Source of the DNA: Erythroxylum novogranatense
Taxonomy: Eukaryota > Streptophyta > Magnoliopsida > Malpighiales > Erythroxylaceae
Length of the DNA: 64,000 bases
Reading direction: 5' to 3'
Assembly (NCBI GenBank): GCA_029891385.1
Contig: CM057234.1
Span: forward strand, 27,328,350-27,392,349
Shown here: positions 35,801 to 48,756 of the stretch, one piece after another
Layout: each line of letters opens with the position of its first letter
Numbering within the stretch: position 1 is the first letter of the stretch
Program-made: the position numbers and the translations under genes
The notes under the pieces: generated by a model
What the model was told of the DNA's origin: nothing
Database searches by the model: none
What the model saw: only the letters and a program-made list of their open reading frames with translations

Positions 35801-38800
35801 TTCTCTTTTATGATCAGTTTCAGTGTCCATTACACGTAGCAACAATGGAGTACCTGTGAGGCTATAAAGAATGAAGGACGTAAGAGAGCCTGCAGTCATA
35901 GAGCCTGTTATTGTCAAGTATGCCCCATAAACTACCACGGCGATAACAGACAAGGTGGATGCAGCATTCAGTCCTCCAGAAAAGAGACCAACTACTCTCT
36001 GCATTAAAGAACAGCATATCTCAGGAACCTACTTGTGCACTCCCATCATATAGAAGATGGAAAGAAGAGGAGAAGAACAGGACTCACAGCTTGTCTGAGA
36101 CCCAGTTTCAGTGTCTCATCAACTTTTTCTGAATAATTTGAAATTGCATATCTCTCTTGAGCAAACGACCTTACCGTACGAATAGCTCCAAATGATTCCT
36201 GAATATAAATTTTAACCAAGGAATAAATCATCAGCTGAAAATTTACCCTTTATGTCTCTGTACAAAAGATGCATCTCCTATAAGGCAAAAAAGATTTAAC
36301 TAGAAAATGAAATACTGGATCACAAAATAATTCACAATTCATTTTGATTACTTAAAACTATCAATATATAAGAAACATAAAAGACTAAATTGTGCTGTAA
36401 TGTACTCCACTAGCAAATGAGATATCTTACCACTAAAAGAAAATGGAACAATCAAGTCAGTTGCATGATTGCTGGTTCCTGACATCTAAAACTAAAATAA
36501 AAAATAAAGAAGATAGGAAACCTAAATCGACTGACAAACCTCAGCTATTGATGCAGCTATAGCAGCAGCAGCTTGAGTTGCATGTGAAAGTTCGCGAAGA
36601 TAACGCCCAAATCTTCTTACAGCTACAGAGATGACAGGAACTACAGCCAATGATAGCACTAAGCAAGCAAAAAGAACAATGTGAGAAGAAATTTCTACGG
36701 AAGAAAATAAAATCAGATACTTCATCTGCAGCAAATCATTTACATGTTAACTTCCATGATGAGGAGGACATGAAGACAACACCAATTATTGCAGTTGTTA
36801 CATTACGGAGTGCCTCAGAAAGATTGGTTGTTGCTGCATTTTTTATGACCTGCGTGTCCTCTGACAGCCTGCTGAGAAGTTCCCCTGTTCGAGTAACATC
36901 AAAGAAGGCTATTTCCTGTAAAACAGTTGCAATATACAGCACTGATAAATCCTGACGTCACAGTAAGCATTATTGAGAAAAAGAATGCTGATGTCTTCCA
37001 TTCAAATTTGTACATGAATAGGGTTTCAATAACATTGTTTAGCTAGTTACTGACGCAATGCTTAGAGTTCTAACTAAGAAAAAACCTTCAAAGTTATCAA
37101 TTTAGTGGATGAGAAATCAAATAGAACATGTCTTTCTGGTTTATTACATACAGCAATTATGTAGCATCACCTGATTGACAAGATGGCTGAACAAGTCCTT
37201 TCTCAAACGAGCAACAACCCTTTCACTAGCAGAGGCAAACAACCATGCTCGAAGAGCAGTGCATAGAGACCTACAGCAAGTTATTTATGGTTAGTAATGT
37301 TCTTATGGGAGAAAATCTTGACAAAATAAATGCTTCTACTCTATGAGGCAATGGCGATGCTGTAACCTATCAAATAAACCACTCTTGTCACTATTCTTTA
37401 AAAAAGGAACTGGATATCACTATGTTTGTTGGGACTGATATTATGGGGGAAGTGGTTCAAGATTGAGAGAATAGCCACGCAACAGTTGTATGTCACTGGG
37501 GGCAAACCAGAAAAATGGAGGTTGAAAGGCATAAATTTCATGTTACAGGAAACAACAAGCAATAAGTTGCAGCACAAATCTAAAAGATTTCTTTTTCAAA
37601 TTATTGATGACAAGAAGGACTAAAAGAAACTAGACAAATACAATTTGTTCCATTGTTGCACCAAAAGAAGGAAACTTTATTAGCAAAAGAAGAACTTTCT
37701 TGTTCACATAATAGAAACAAGGAATAAGTAGTTGAAAGTATATGCATTGTTTTCATTCTTGCAGTTAAGCTTGGAAGCTAGAAGCTTGGCCATACCCTAC
37801 AACAACTATCAACACAATTTCTAATATGGTGCTCTTCACTGCATCCAAAGCTTCAGTTTGCTCTTCAGGGGTCCTTTTATCTCTAGATACAATGTCGATT
37901 ATGGTTCCACCGAACTTTGGCTGCATTATATGTCGGAAATGAAAATCTATAGGAAGCCAGTTAACTTTAAAACTTCATAATAATTATTAACATTAAAAGA
38001 GGTAAAAAAAGAATAAGCACACAGAACAAGAGACTAAGCAATATACAATCAGAATACTTGATGTAGATGCTATTAATAGTGCGATAGTGCCAATAATAAG
38101 CTTCCCAGCATCAGGTTTTGCCTGTAAAATAAGAGATTGATAAGCATTAACAAATTTTCGCTGAGATTCTATCCGCAGATGAAAACTAGAGAATTTCTCA
38201 GCTTACAAGGGAAAAAACTCTCCAAAATCCGACATTTGCTGCCTGAATTTTCCAAAGAGACATTAGCTAGCCTTTCAAAACAGCTGTTATTGACAGACAA
38301 AACTAAGAACAAAGAGAAGAATCATATACGATAGTCATCACCTCTATTCCATCTCCGACCTCAAGGTCTGATGTTGGACCATTAGGTGTCTGATCTTCAT
38401 TTGCTTTCCTGCGTGCCTACATGCAATGAAATGTATCAACCTTGATCTATTTTAGTAGAAAAATAATGAAGACCTCTACTTGTTACTCAAAGCTATAACT
38501 TGTACCTATGCAACCCGCATGACAGATTAGCCAGCTGGATGCAATTTGTCTATTTTGGACAAGATGAAACTGTATCCTTCATTTAATTCAAAGACATATA
38601 CAGCTGTCATGGAAGAACAGAAAGTCTAATTATCGACTACTACTTCTACTTGTTTATCTAATGAAGACCCTAGAGAACAAGAAACTCATAATCAGAGTTG
38701 GACTAAAAAATTGAGCCCGGGATATTGAAGGATTCAAAAGAAATGTCTGCTGATGAGCATTAAAGACTAAGCAAAACTACGATATTTCCAAGACATACAT

Positions 38801-39354
38801 TCCACGAAGCAAGTAGCGGAACTTGCTAAGGAAAAAGACCACCATTAACATTAATCAACTCCACTACAACCCGCAACTCTCAACATCCCTACACCTCCCT
38901 CCCAAAAGAAATAAAAAAAAAGGAGTTATGATCTTCTAAGAACAACAATTAAAGAAATCTCAAGAACAAAACTTTCCGGCACAGCTAGCAAGAGAGCCCT
39001 TTTACCTTGCTAGACCAGGCATCCAAAACCACATGGAAAAGATGCGATCGTCGTATTCATTAAGCAAAATTCAAATTTATTGAATACCCAGAACAGGAAC
39101 CAACCTATTCGAAAGGATTGTCAAACAGTAACAATGATAATATGATCAAGAATTGAGGTTTAGAATATCTATCCTTTCGATAACATACACAAAAGAACAC
39201 CCCATAACAGGCACAGCCATGAGTTATTATTACGAGACGAAACTACACATAAATGGAAGATAGCCAGTACCTCTTTGGTGAGGAGAGAGACTCTCTCACT
39301 TCCAACGGATGACATGGACTTGGCAGTCCAATCCAATTGCTGTTTCTTGCCCAT
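32874..39354 (-). CDS. Half-size ABC transporter, subfamily B (TAP2/ALS1-like, ABCB25/ABCB27 group), 17 exons
   Basis: Exons in transcript order: 39354-39271, 38416-38342, 38242-38207, 38121-38047, 37920-37796, 37270-37171, 36915-36744, 36658-36540, 36198-36088, 35998-35854, 35492-35360, 35170-35095, 34743-34678, 34538-34431, 34150-34043, 33947-33750 and 33083-32874. All use GT-AG and frames join to 646 residues, close to Arabidopsis ABCB27 (TAP2/ALS1). The N-terminal half holds about six membrane helices (residues about 60-390). The nucleotide-binding domain has Walker A GPSGGGKST (433-441, split by an intron after the Lys), Q-loop VSQEP, signature LSGGQKQR (538-545), Walker [13 protein letters not shown] (558-569) and H-loop IAHRLST (His594). 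All catalytic residues are present. Half-transporters act as dimers. Members of this plant group sit in the vacuolar membrane and are linked to aluminium tolerance; that role is inferred from the family. The start MGKKQQLDW is the first ATG that joins exon 2 in frame. Confidence 0.93.
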
Positions 39355-39436
39355 CGACAGACTGAGAAGTATAGTTCGCCGGAAATGGAGAATTTGTCTA
39401 TTGCTGTGAATATTATAGTGAAGCAGTTGGTGAAGT

Positions 39437-39592
39437 ATGATCCACGCCAATGCTTATTTACCAGGAAAGGACTCTGATGGCGACATTGATTATATTGAAG
39501 CATATGTTATGGCATGATCCACGCCAATGCTTATTTCCTAGGAAAAGAGTCAAAGACTGATGGGGACATTGATTTTATTGAAGCGTACATTG
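39437..39592. repeat. 77-bp tandem duplication just upstream of the ABC transporter start codon
   Basis: The block beginning atgatccacgccaatgctta occurs at about 39437 and again at about 39514, each followed by a ggaaaagactctgatgg-like part and 'gacattgattatattgaagc'. The copies differ by several substitutions and a small insertion. They lie 83-238 bp upstream of the ATG (transcript direction), so in the promoter or 5' UTR. Confidence 0.85.
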
Positions 39593-42240
39593 TAGTACTG
39601 TAATCACTGCTCAGATACGCCTGTCCTGAGGTGAGCCTGACCAGGCCTGGCCTGCACTACAAAATACAAATTTTCTTTTATTGCTCATTGCATTCTGCAA
39701 ATCTGTAATTCCAACTATTTAACATTGGTTTTGGAGAAAAATAGTTATCACTAGGGGAGGTGTAACTATACACTTAGTAGTGCTGTTTATTTTTCACTAG
39801 AGTTGATTTGCACATGTAGACATGTGATATACAGGGACTCTCTAAGTCTACAGTCTCAAGAATTTAACAATCTGATTCTGATGCATTAAACTTCAAGTTG
39901 AACTAATTATGGTGAAGTGGACAAAAAAATAAGTTCTTGTTTGTAGCACTGATTTTTTTATGGGTAAACAACTAAACTAAAGGGTTATTGCTTGTTTAGA
40001 AATTAGAATACCATAGTATGTCGTTGTTGCATCTGGACAATTTGAGTGAGGTGTAAGGATTCCCTTTGGACTGTATATTCTTATGTCCAATAAGACACAC
40101 AAGAAATGGACACACGATAGGCCGAAAAAACACTTGCTTGATTGGACCTCGAGTCGCATGTCGGCATACGGTAGAATTATAATAAAATCCCGAATCCCCA
40201 ATTATGTAGATGAAGACAAGTAAGTACCTGCTCATATGCACCATTGTCCTTTGTACGCTCGGTGCCAGTGGCACATGTGCCTTGATGACAGTAGGGAGAT
40301 ATCTTCTATTTTCAACTCTGATATTGCCTTTATTTTGGTGCCATCTCATTTGTTTAATTTTGTAATAATCTTTTATCGAATGAATAGATTTTAATAAAAT
40401 AGAGTTTGAACATCATAATAAGAACATATAATTTGACAGTTTGGAAGGAAGACCGAAGGGAAGCATAGCGGCTTTTGTTAGGGCGATCAGCAATCAAATA
40501 CTGAAATGCATGCGAGTTAATTTCTAGAATGGCAGTCGTGTGTGATGTCTACTCCATCTCCATGCAAAGTGGAGAGCTCCAACGATGCCTTTTAAAATGA
40601 CGTAAAGAAGTGAATAGTTTATTCAATGCACAAAATAATTAAAATTGAAGTAATTCTATAAGTATATCACCTATTATTACCAATCTTAACTAAATACAAA
40701 AATTTAATAAGCGATAACTAATCTACTAAATTAATGAAAATGCAAATTAACTAACGAAAGAAAATTAATCAAATAAATATTAGGGTTTTAAGGTTCATTA
40801 TAGAAAATTTTAGTGATAAGTTTGATTGTTGAGATTAAAATAACAATTAAGTTAAAGAATATATACCCTCTGCTTATAGACAAGTGTATCCAATTAAGTA
40901 ACTACTGTCTCTCATTACACAATTTAACATAATTAAATTTATTTAGTTTAGTTAATCTATCTTGTTATTGTTGTAGTCTAGGATACTTTCTTTCTCTAGT
41001 ATTAAAGTGTTTATTCTCTTAATGTATAGATCATTATTTCACCTCTCACTCTTTCATATAATCTTTAAGACCAGACAATTAATGGTCGGTATAGATTCAA
41101 TAATTAAAAACAAAGAAAATAAATCCAACCAACCAATAATAAAATCATGCTTTGACATAAGAAAGATCCATTACAAATTGCATCCTAATTATAACCAAGG
41201 TTTCTAGCCACTAAACATAATGAAAATAAAACATAAGAAATTCAATCTCAACATATAGGAAAGAATAAAAGAAAAGAAATAAAGAAGTTATCATGGACAC
41301 CTCTAATCTTACTCCCAATCCCCCTCCAATGCTAAGGAAAAAAACGAAAACAAAAGTGAGATGACTCCCAAACAACTTCTAAAAATCTCCTAGGTGAAAC
41401 CTAATATAAGTATTTACAATTAGAGTTATAAAAATGTAGTCCTAGAAGGCTTAAACTTGCGAAATAACATGTCCTCATTAATTATGTACATGAACCAATG
41501 TCGGAGCAGCATCAACACAGTGCTTGTTTTGTTTTAGAACTTTTATGTCTCATGAATTAGTGTTTAACAAGTGCCTAACATCAAGTTGTAACCAAGAATA
41601 ATGTTGTTCTATAACTTTTTTTTTGTAAAAGCACAAAAAGTTTTTATGCTAGTTCATATACCATGCCAATGCTGGTTTGGGTTTGATTTTCAACCTCTCT
41701 AAACTTTATGAAAGACATACACTTATCTCCTTGACAAGCTAAATGCTTGTTAGGCTCTTTTTTAGTAACTTCTTCGTTTTTTGACATCTTCAACCTACAA
41801 TTGATTTCTCGTGTCCTTTACAAAGTTGGTGTTCATCTTCTTATCTTCCAAGTGACTCTTAAGTTTCCTTAATTGGATACTATGGAGAAAATTTCACTTA
41901 ATCTTATATTTTCTGCTCAAGATTGTCACTTACAAGACAATGAACTAAAAATAGGAAATTATCATATAATTCATATAAAGTATTTTGTAAAAGTGTCAAA
42001 TGCCTAGTAATTTAACCTCAAATAACATGTAAAATATAGACCCATCAAAGTTTCTCATACTTAACTCATGCTTGTCCAATAAAAAATAATTTGTGACTAT
42101 TAACCTATACTCAACTAACTATTACAAAAATAACTCCAATTTTGTATGTATACAATTACATTCAGTATATGCCAAAAGCCTTTAAATTTGTATGTATCTT
42201 ACTAGAGGAGTTACAATCTCTTGAAGGCTTACTTAAATGT
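39593..42240. other. Intergenic DNA without a recognised gene
   Basis: AT-rich sequence following the transporter promoter. Frames of up to 117 codons (around 39977-40349, minus) overlap each other and show no known domain. No LTR termini, tandem repeats or RNA genes were recognised here. Confidence 0.6.
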
Positions 42241-43493
42241 TACCTCAATGCTGATCCGGAACGTACTGTGAGTAGATCGAGATAGTCTCATTTCACCATT
42301 TGTTCTGTTTTATTTCATTTTGTATAAATTAATTACTGGATATGAATTGATTTTATTAAGTTCCGAACAGGAGGTCCGATGATTGTGATACTGAGCTGTG
42401 TTATAAAAGTGCTACTTGTATGTGAATTTGAGAACTACTTGCTTATGATGTGATGAATTGTGACCCATGCGTTGATTATGACATAATAGTGTCACATGAG
42501 CATCTCATATGCATTTGATTAAAGTTACTTGATTGAGTGAAAGGCGAAATACCTTATGCTTATGTGAAAAATAAAATTGTTGCTTATGTGATCATATGAT
42601 ATTTTGAGCAATGTGAAATTATGAAATCAGTGTGGTGTGATTGATACGTGTCGGACTACGATCCGGTAATATGTGAAAGTGAGTGGAAGTGACTGCTGCA
42701 TCACATGACATAAGTGCATGAAGTATAATGGTTGTGGTGACCAGAGTCGTCGCCGATCAAAGCTTTAAGCTCAACGAGTGAAAATGAGCTTCGAGCTCAT
42801 AAATGATTCAGAGCCTCAGGCTCAATGTTTAATGAGCCCTGTATCCACCAACGAATAAGGGACAGTTATTAAAGAGTCCTACAAGGGATAGTTTAGGCAC
42901 TCAGTCACAACAAAATAAAAAAATAGAAAGTGAGTCTCATGTGCATGTATCGATTATGAATAATGTGAATGTGGAATTCTGTAACTGTGTGAATGTGAAA
43001 TATTGTGAATGTGCACTATAAAATAAAGTGAGATGTATGAAAATTGTGTTATGTGATTGGGTGAACCATCGATGATGGTCACTCACTAAGTTCACAAAAC
43101 TCACCCAAAATTTGCAATTATTTTTCAGGACCCAAAAGAATACCCTATTAGGCAACGGGCGTATAACAATCGCTTGTGAGTGAGAAAAGAGGTCGGGATC
43201 AGTTCGTGTCTGTATTAGTGTCTGATAAATTATGTATAAAATTTATAGTTTCTGAATTTTTGTACAAATGATTCGGTCAAATTGTAAAGTCACCGGACTG
43301 AATTAATTTGTATTTATAAAGGGGCTTCGTGGTCATTGTATTTACTGGTGTTTGTGTATGTTAATTGATTTCCGCGTAGTATATGTTTGTGTTTTTTTTT
43401 TTTAAATTATACTGAGTTTTGAATAAGTGATGTAGTACGTCACCCTCGTAGGGCACGGACTTGGATATCACCATCGATGTCGGATTCGGGTCA
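42240..43493 (+). mobile_element. Truncated LTR of the same large gypsy family as the 4.1-kb solo LTR (main part)
   Basis: Read on the plus strand it parallels the reverse complement of 1390-2575: 'gagcctcaggctcaatg' (about 42812), 'gaaccatcgatgatgg' (about 43063), 'aaaactcacccaaaatttgcaatta' (split around 43097-43120) and a tail reading gatgtcggattcgggtca. The last 20 bp of the LTR (tgcgggagtggggtgttaca) are displaced to 51546-51565 by the gag-only element inserted at 43494. The usual TGTAACATCCC start is not found, so it is 5'-truncated or strongly diverged; the left border is approximate. Confidence 0.7.
43489..43493. repeat. Target-site duplication (left) of gag-only element 2
   Basis: ggtca precedes TGTAGCGCCCCC at 43494 and recurs at 51541-51545. 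The intact family end (1390-1415 reverse complement) reads ...cgggtcatgcggg, confirming the empty site. Confidence 0.93.
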
Positions 43494-46289
43494 TGTAGCG
43501 CCCCCTCACCGTAGGGTACACATCGGAAAACCAGGAGGTCGCTCCGATACATATCCCACGATGAAGGTGCACTACCAGAACATTTTTCCACTAATATCCA
43601 CATGGCATCGCAATAAATTAAAACCAAAATTAACACAATATCGTAAATCGATGAAATTAGAATCCAAAAATGATAATCGGTTTATCGGTCATCCAATGTC
43701 GAATAGACAAGTCTATCGGTCTCTAACAAAACCAAAAGGAAACCGTCTGAACATCTATCTAAGTCATCCTCAAAAGCTAACCCAAATTGGCCACCAGATG
43801 CCATCACGTCCCTCGCCAAAGAAACTTGCACGCGAGAATGAATATCTTGAGCTAGAGTCTACTCTATCATGAAAAATATATTGCAATTTTGGGTGAGTTT
43901 GCGAACTCGGTGAGAAACCATCATCGATGGTTCACTCAAATCATGCATTCACGCAAATTGCGTGCAAAGACTACACAAGAATATCAATTAACGATATTAT
44001 CTACGATTTACGATAGTATATAACGATATACATAACGATTACAGATGATCTATGTCAAGATATCACGGTATCAATAACGATATTACGATTCACGATATCA
44101 CATCACAATTCTGATGAAGTCATGGCACCACACGATTCGATGACCATCATACAATTTGGCGGTTTAATCAATCATGTATATGATGCATATGAGACTCTTT
44201 CCGGTTATTCGATGTTGTGCCCAAGTGCTCGATCGATAAACAATGGGGGCGCTGGCGTGATTTCTCCCTGCGGGCTAGGCGAGACGATCGATGTTCGAGC
44301 TCTGGCTCTTTTCGATGATAATAGCAACTTGGGACACGTCCATTATGTGATCATGCATTTATGCATGCGGTGCAATGTTCATAAAAATTCAGATTGATGG
44401 CTCGAGATATGGCTATAAAAGCCCGATAGTGTATCTCTCGATGCAATCAAGAATTTAGTATTCAATGATTGATAATTTACAGTGTATGGTATTCAGTATC
44501 AGTGTCATGTATCAGTACAATTCAGTTCAGTAAAAACATGCGATTCAATCCAATACGTACCAGTAATCATACAGTAGTCATACAGTTCATCTTTGCATGT
44601 ACTTCACGAGCATGTAAACAATCGAAATTTGAGAAACCAACTAGGTTACTCACCATTACTTAGAAACTCTTGCACTGAAGTCCCAAAGAATGTCCGTGGA
44701 GCGATGATCCAACGGTGCCTCTATAACAGTAGAGTACAATCCCATTACTAGATGCTAAATTAAACAGTTTAGTAATACGTATGTATCAGTGAAATGATGT
44801 ACAATGCATGTTCACGATTTTCCGGTGCTAAATCCCAATTTCGATACCTTGTACTCAATTCTAATTCGTCATCCAGTTGGTCGACAATACTTGATTCAAT
44901 CCTATGATTCAGTCCAATTTCCCATATTCATACTTCTTATAACAATTTCCTATTCATTGGGTCACGAACTCTATTGCAAATTTCCAATTAAAACTCCAAT
45001 AGTCTCAATTTGACACTTAGGTCACACTATGAATCATAATTGACCTCAATCTCTATAATTCAGTACCATTTAAATCGAATCTAATTCCATAATTATTCTC
45101 GATTGTAGGCCTCTTTTCCTAGATCATAACAAATCTGGAATCGCCTCAATCGAGGTCTACACCAAAAGTTATGCCCAATAAACCAATTTTAATTCAATGA
45201 AATGTCCTTCTCACGCGGCATCGCGTCTCTTGCTGACCAAACCGGTTAAGCTCATTGCGGCGTGAGCATTGCTTGCTTGCGAATAACGTTGTTCGGACAA
45301 TGGCGCCGCCATGGCGTCCACGCACGCCGCCATGCGAATCGAATATAAATTCATTGCCGTCATGCGCGCGCAGCGGTCGCAATGACGGCGAACTTCACTC
45401 CGTCTTCTCCGATCCATTTCTCGATAAATCCACCATTAAATCACTCCAACCACTCAAATCTACTCTAATAAAAGCCATAAATGCAGTAGGAATCATAAAT
45501 AACAACATTAAAGCTCTTAAAACTTACCAAACCACAGATCAATCCGCAAACTCTCAAAATCCACCGTAAACCCTAGAATCCTTCAAACTCAACGATTCAC
45601 TAATCCCAGAGCCTCTAACCTTTACCAATCATCATAAACATGTTAGATTAACACAATAAAGGAGAACCATAAGAAGAAATCAAGGATCTCTCACCGTTGA
45701 AGGAAAATCGAAAACTCCGTAGGAGAAGAGGAAGAACGAAGAGCCTTTCCCCAATTTTTCCCCAACTTGTCAATCCCTAGCTATTTATAGACCTAAGTCT
45801 CCATATCAGTCCAAATTTCAGTCTCTAAATTTCAATGTTTCCACGTAGTTATTTCCTATCAGTAGAAATTCTAATATTTCCATTACCGTTTGACCATTCT
45901 TTCAAGATTATACTGATCGATCGATCGGTCTCTCAAATATTTCGGTCCGCATTATCTCCTAATCTCCGAAAAATCTCCTATAAGCCACTATAAAATACCA
46001 GATTACACTTAAGCTATTCTAAATCAATCATTTGAACCCAATTACTTTTAATTCCTCATTTAAATCCCAATCCATCAGTCCTCGGTTCCTTTGTCCGGTC
46101 AATTCATCGGTCTCAATTTACAATTATATACCGAAATCATGAATGCATGTACCAATAAATATATGCATATGCATAACATGTTCCTCTATGATCGAGGCCA
46201 ATAGCATGCTCGATCAGTGAATGCAGTGAAATCCTATCGATCATCCCAAATTACCAGAATACCCTTGGTCACAGTAACTTGATGTTACA
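43494..46289 (-). repeat. 3' LTR of element 2
   Basis: Begins TGTAGCGCCCCCTCACCG and ends ACTTGATGTTACA on the plus strand. It pairs with 48757-51540. A GC-rich block lies at about 45215-45390. Within about 43990-44020 it reads cgat where the partner has cagt at consecutive sites. Confidence 0.9.
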
Positions 46290-47420
46290 ATTCACCCCTC
46301 CTAATTAAAATTTTGTCCTCGAAATTTCATATACAATAGGTCTCAGATAAGGGAATTAGTCCGCTCCTTTCTATTCTGATTGTCACTTATTTCCTTATAA
46401 TTATCAACAATTCCTCACATTCGGTACCAGAAACACATTTATCAGATCTTAACACTGTTTATTAATCCAGTCCATATAACACTTTACCAATCTATTTATA
46501 CAACGGTCACATAGAAACCATTTAATAACGAATTCAGTCTTCTTATTTACCTTTATCTTAATGGACTCTACGAATATCAGTCTCACTTTTGTTTTAACTG
46601 TCACGTCTGTCAGTTATCTCTACGAATAACTATTTAATTTCACCCTCCAAATCTCTTATTACTCTTCCTGTACTCTATTGCTGAAACATGACACTTCAAT
46701 GATTCCTATAGATTTCTCTAACAGTTTCTTTAGCAGTAAAACACATATTCAATCACAAGATCGATCCACACATTATACTTGTCCTAGATACATCAATACG
46801 TGTTGCACTATATCAACTAATTGCCTCAAAACCTTTACTGGGACATTTCACTGAATATTGTCACATCTCTAATTTAAAACAATATGATTAATACTTCTAC
46901 CATGTCTCATTTACCATCATCAGTCACACTATGTACACATTTTCCTTTCGGACTTTACATCTTTTAGGATAAATCCAAAGACTCGATGAAATTTTCAATA
47001 ACTCCAAATTCAATACACATAATCTCATAATGTATCGGTTCCATCACAACACATTCGACACATATTCCTTTACACTATTTTCCCTTTGATTCGAGAAGCC
47101 TATTACATCGGGTTCCTTACGTTGGCGTATTGCATATTTCCTCGATGTGAATCTATCTCTCACACTTGAGTTTCCACTAGAATCGGTCTCCCAATAACGA
47201 CTTTTTATTCATTTCAATTTATTTCCGATCTATCCTTTCGTTGCTACATTCTTGATTATCATTATCCGATCAAATCCGATATCCACTACGACCTCGTAAG
47301 GCACGATGTGCGCAATCAATCGATCCATCCACAAAATCATATCTATACGCTCATACAGTCGTACTACTTAGAGGAGTACTCACCTTCAATCCTAACTGTA
47401 ACTTTTCACTATCCATATGT
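46290..47420 (-). other. Non-coding 3' interior of element 2
   Basis: 1.1 kb between gag and the 3' LTR. Near 47410-47350 the minus strand retains a piece reading VSTPLSSTTV, matching VSTPLGSTTM in the protease region of element 1, so gag was once followed by protease. Beyond it I see no RT, RNase H or integrase block in any frame. A cctcctaattaaaattttgtcc stretch next to 46290 is the likely polypurine-tract region (minus strand: ttaattaggagggg). Confidence 0.6.
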
Positions 47421-47423
47421 AGT

Positions 47424-48564
47424 TTATATACTAAAGGCGATGCAATGCAGTACAACGAAATGCATGTATTTCAAACCAAAATTAAAAGCATACCCGACGA
47501 AGATCCGGGAATCTGGGCCTCCTGCCGAATCATGGCATAGACCCTGGCCTGAGACTGCTGTCTGCTGCTCAGGTCCTCTGACCTCAATGTCGATCCCTCT
47601 GCTTGACCTCGACCTCGACCTCGGCCTCGGCCTCTCCATCCGGATCCACTTCCACCTCTCTGATGCACCGGGGCATTGCTACCAGATCTTCCAGTCATGG
47701 CAGACTGGGCTCCCATAGTCTCGGGGCAGTTACTCACTAGGTGGTCCATCGAACCACACCTCAAGCATGCTCCAGATAACCATCGGCACTCTCCATCGCG
47801 CCTCTTGCCACAATGTTCACACAGAGAATAAGCGCCTGAACCTCGACATCGCCTTCGTCCTACCACCATGCATGCGAAACTCTCTCTCTGTCCATGACCT
47901 ATCGGTCTAGCCCCTCCGGCGGACCTGAAGGGCCTACTCTGTCGCTTACTGTACTCTCTGCCAGCATTGCCCTGGCTATCACTCGATCTCTTATGCCTGG
48001 TCCCCGACCGGTCTCATCATCATCTGTTGTCTCGTGAATGCTCTATCTCATCTTCTGCAGCCCTCAGTTCAATGAAATTTCCCATATCAGACCTGGCCAA
48101 GAGGGTACGGATCTCTAGATTGAGTCCGCCCTCGAAACGCCGACACTTGTCAGCCTCAGAAGCCACCAGTGAAGAAGCATAAATCAACAGCTCGTTGAAT
48201 CGCACCTCATAGTCGGCCACGGTCAACTGCCCCTGTCTCAACTCTAGGAATTCCTGTAACTTCATATCCAGATAGATCTTGGGCATGAAGTTGTCTTTGA
48301 AAGCCCTCGAAAGTCACCCATGTCGATTAGCGGGGCACGGTGGTACGCCCGAACGATCTTCCACCATCGATATGCGAAACCACATAACGGAGAAATCGCG
48401 TAGTCGAAACGCTCATCCGAGTCACAGTCCATCGATCGAGGACTCTCGATCCTCTCTAGCCATCCTCGGCCTCCGCAGGTCGGTCTTACTAGTAAAGTCA
48501 ACCGCCCCCCTGCTTTCGCGATAATCGTATCTCCGTTCCGTCTTGCGAGAACTCGAGGAGGCAA
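47424..48564 (-). pseudogene. gag of element 2 (capsid and zinc knuckles, frameshifted)
   Basis: The first frame (48564-48262) contains DERFDYAISPLCGFAYRWWK. The second (48286-48020) begins MPKIYLDMKLQEFLELRQG and runs through EADKCRRFEGGLNLEIRTLL, typical gypsy capsid (retrotrans_gag). After a stop the same frame (47869-47471) gives CEHCGKRRDGECRW, then CLRCGSMDHLVSNCPE, a CX2CX4HX4C-type knuckle, followed by an RG-rich tail for RNA binding. At least one frameshift and one stop are present. Gag is better preserved than in element 1, but not a single intact ORF. Confidence 0.82.
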
Positions 48565-48737
48565 CTCCTCTGAGCGAGACGCAGGAGACTCCTACTAGCT
48601 CCTACCGATTCCAGTCATTTGGTGACTCAACTCGATCTCCCAAAGACGGATGACCTAAAGCAGAAGAAATTCGATCGGTTCCACTATCCTTTCGAGAATT
48701 TCAGCTTAATTTCACTAATCCCCAAAAGATGCCAAAC

Positions 48738-48753
48738 CATGCTCGATACCACT
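48738..48753 (-). other. Altered primer binding site of element 2
   Basis: The minus strand reads TGGTATCGAGCATGG next to the LTR boundary at 48757, where element 1 has TGGTATCAGAGCATAG. The loss falls on a CAG trinucleotide, so it may be a sequencing error rather than a true lesion. Confidence 0.7.
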
Positions 48754-48756
48754 AAA

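Noticed and set aside
36650..36955. 101-codon plus-strand open frame in the ABC transporter gene
   Set aside because: Shadow of exons 7 and 8 on the opposite strand.
39977..40349. Overlapping minus-strand frames of 74 and 117 codons
   Set aside because: They overlap in different frames, have no recognised domain and no splice partners; treated as chance.
42610..42614. agcaa as a possible left TSD for the truncated LTR (agcaa also follows at 51566)
   Set aside because: The sequence after it (TGTGAAATTATG) does not match the family's TGTAACATCCC start, and LTR-like blocks continue to its left; a five-base match alone is weak.
47308..47718. 136-codon plus-strand open frame rich in Leu/Asp/Gly repeats
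   Set aside because: Antisense to the RG-rich tail and zinc knuckle of gag of element 2.
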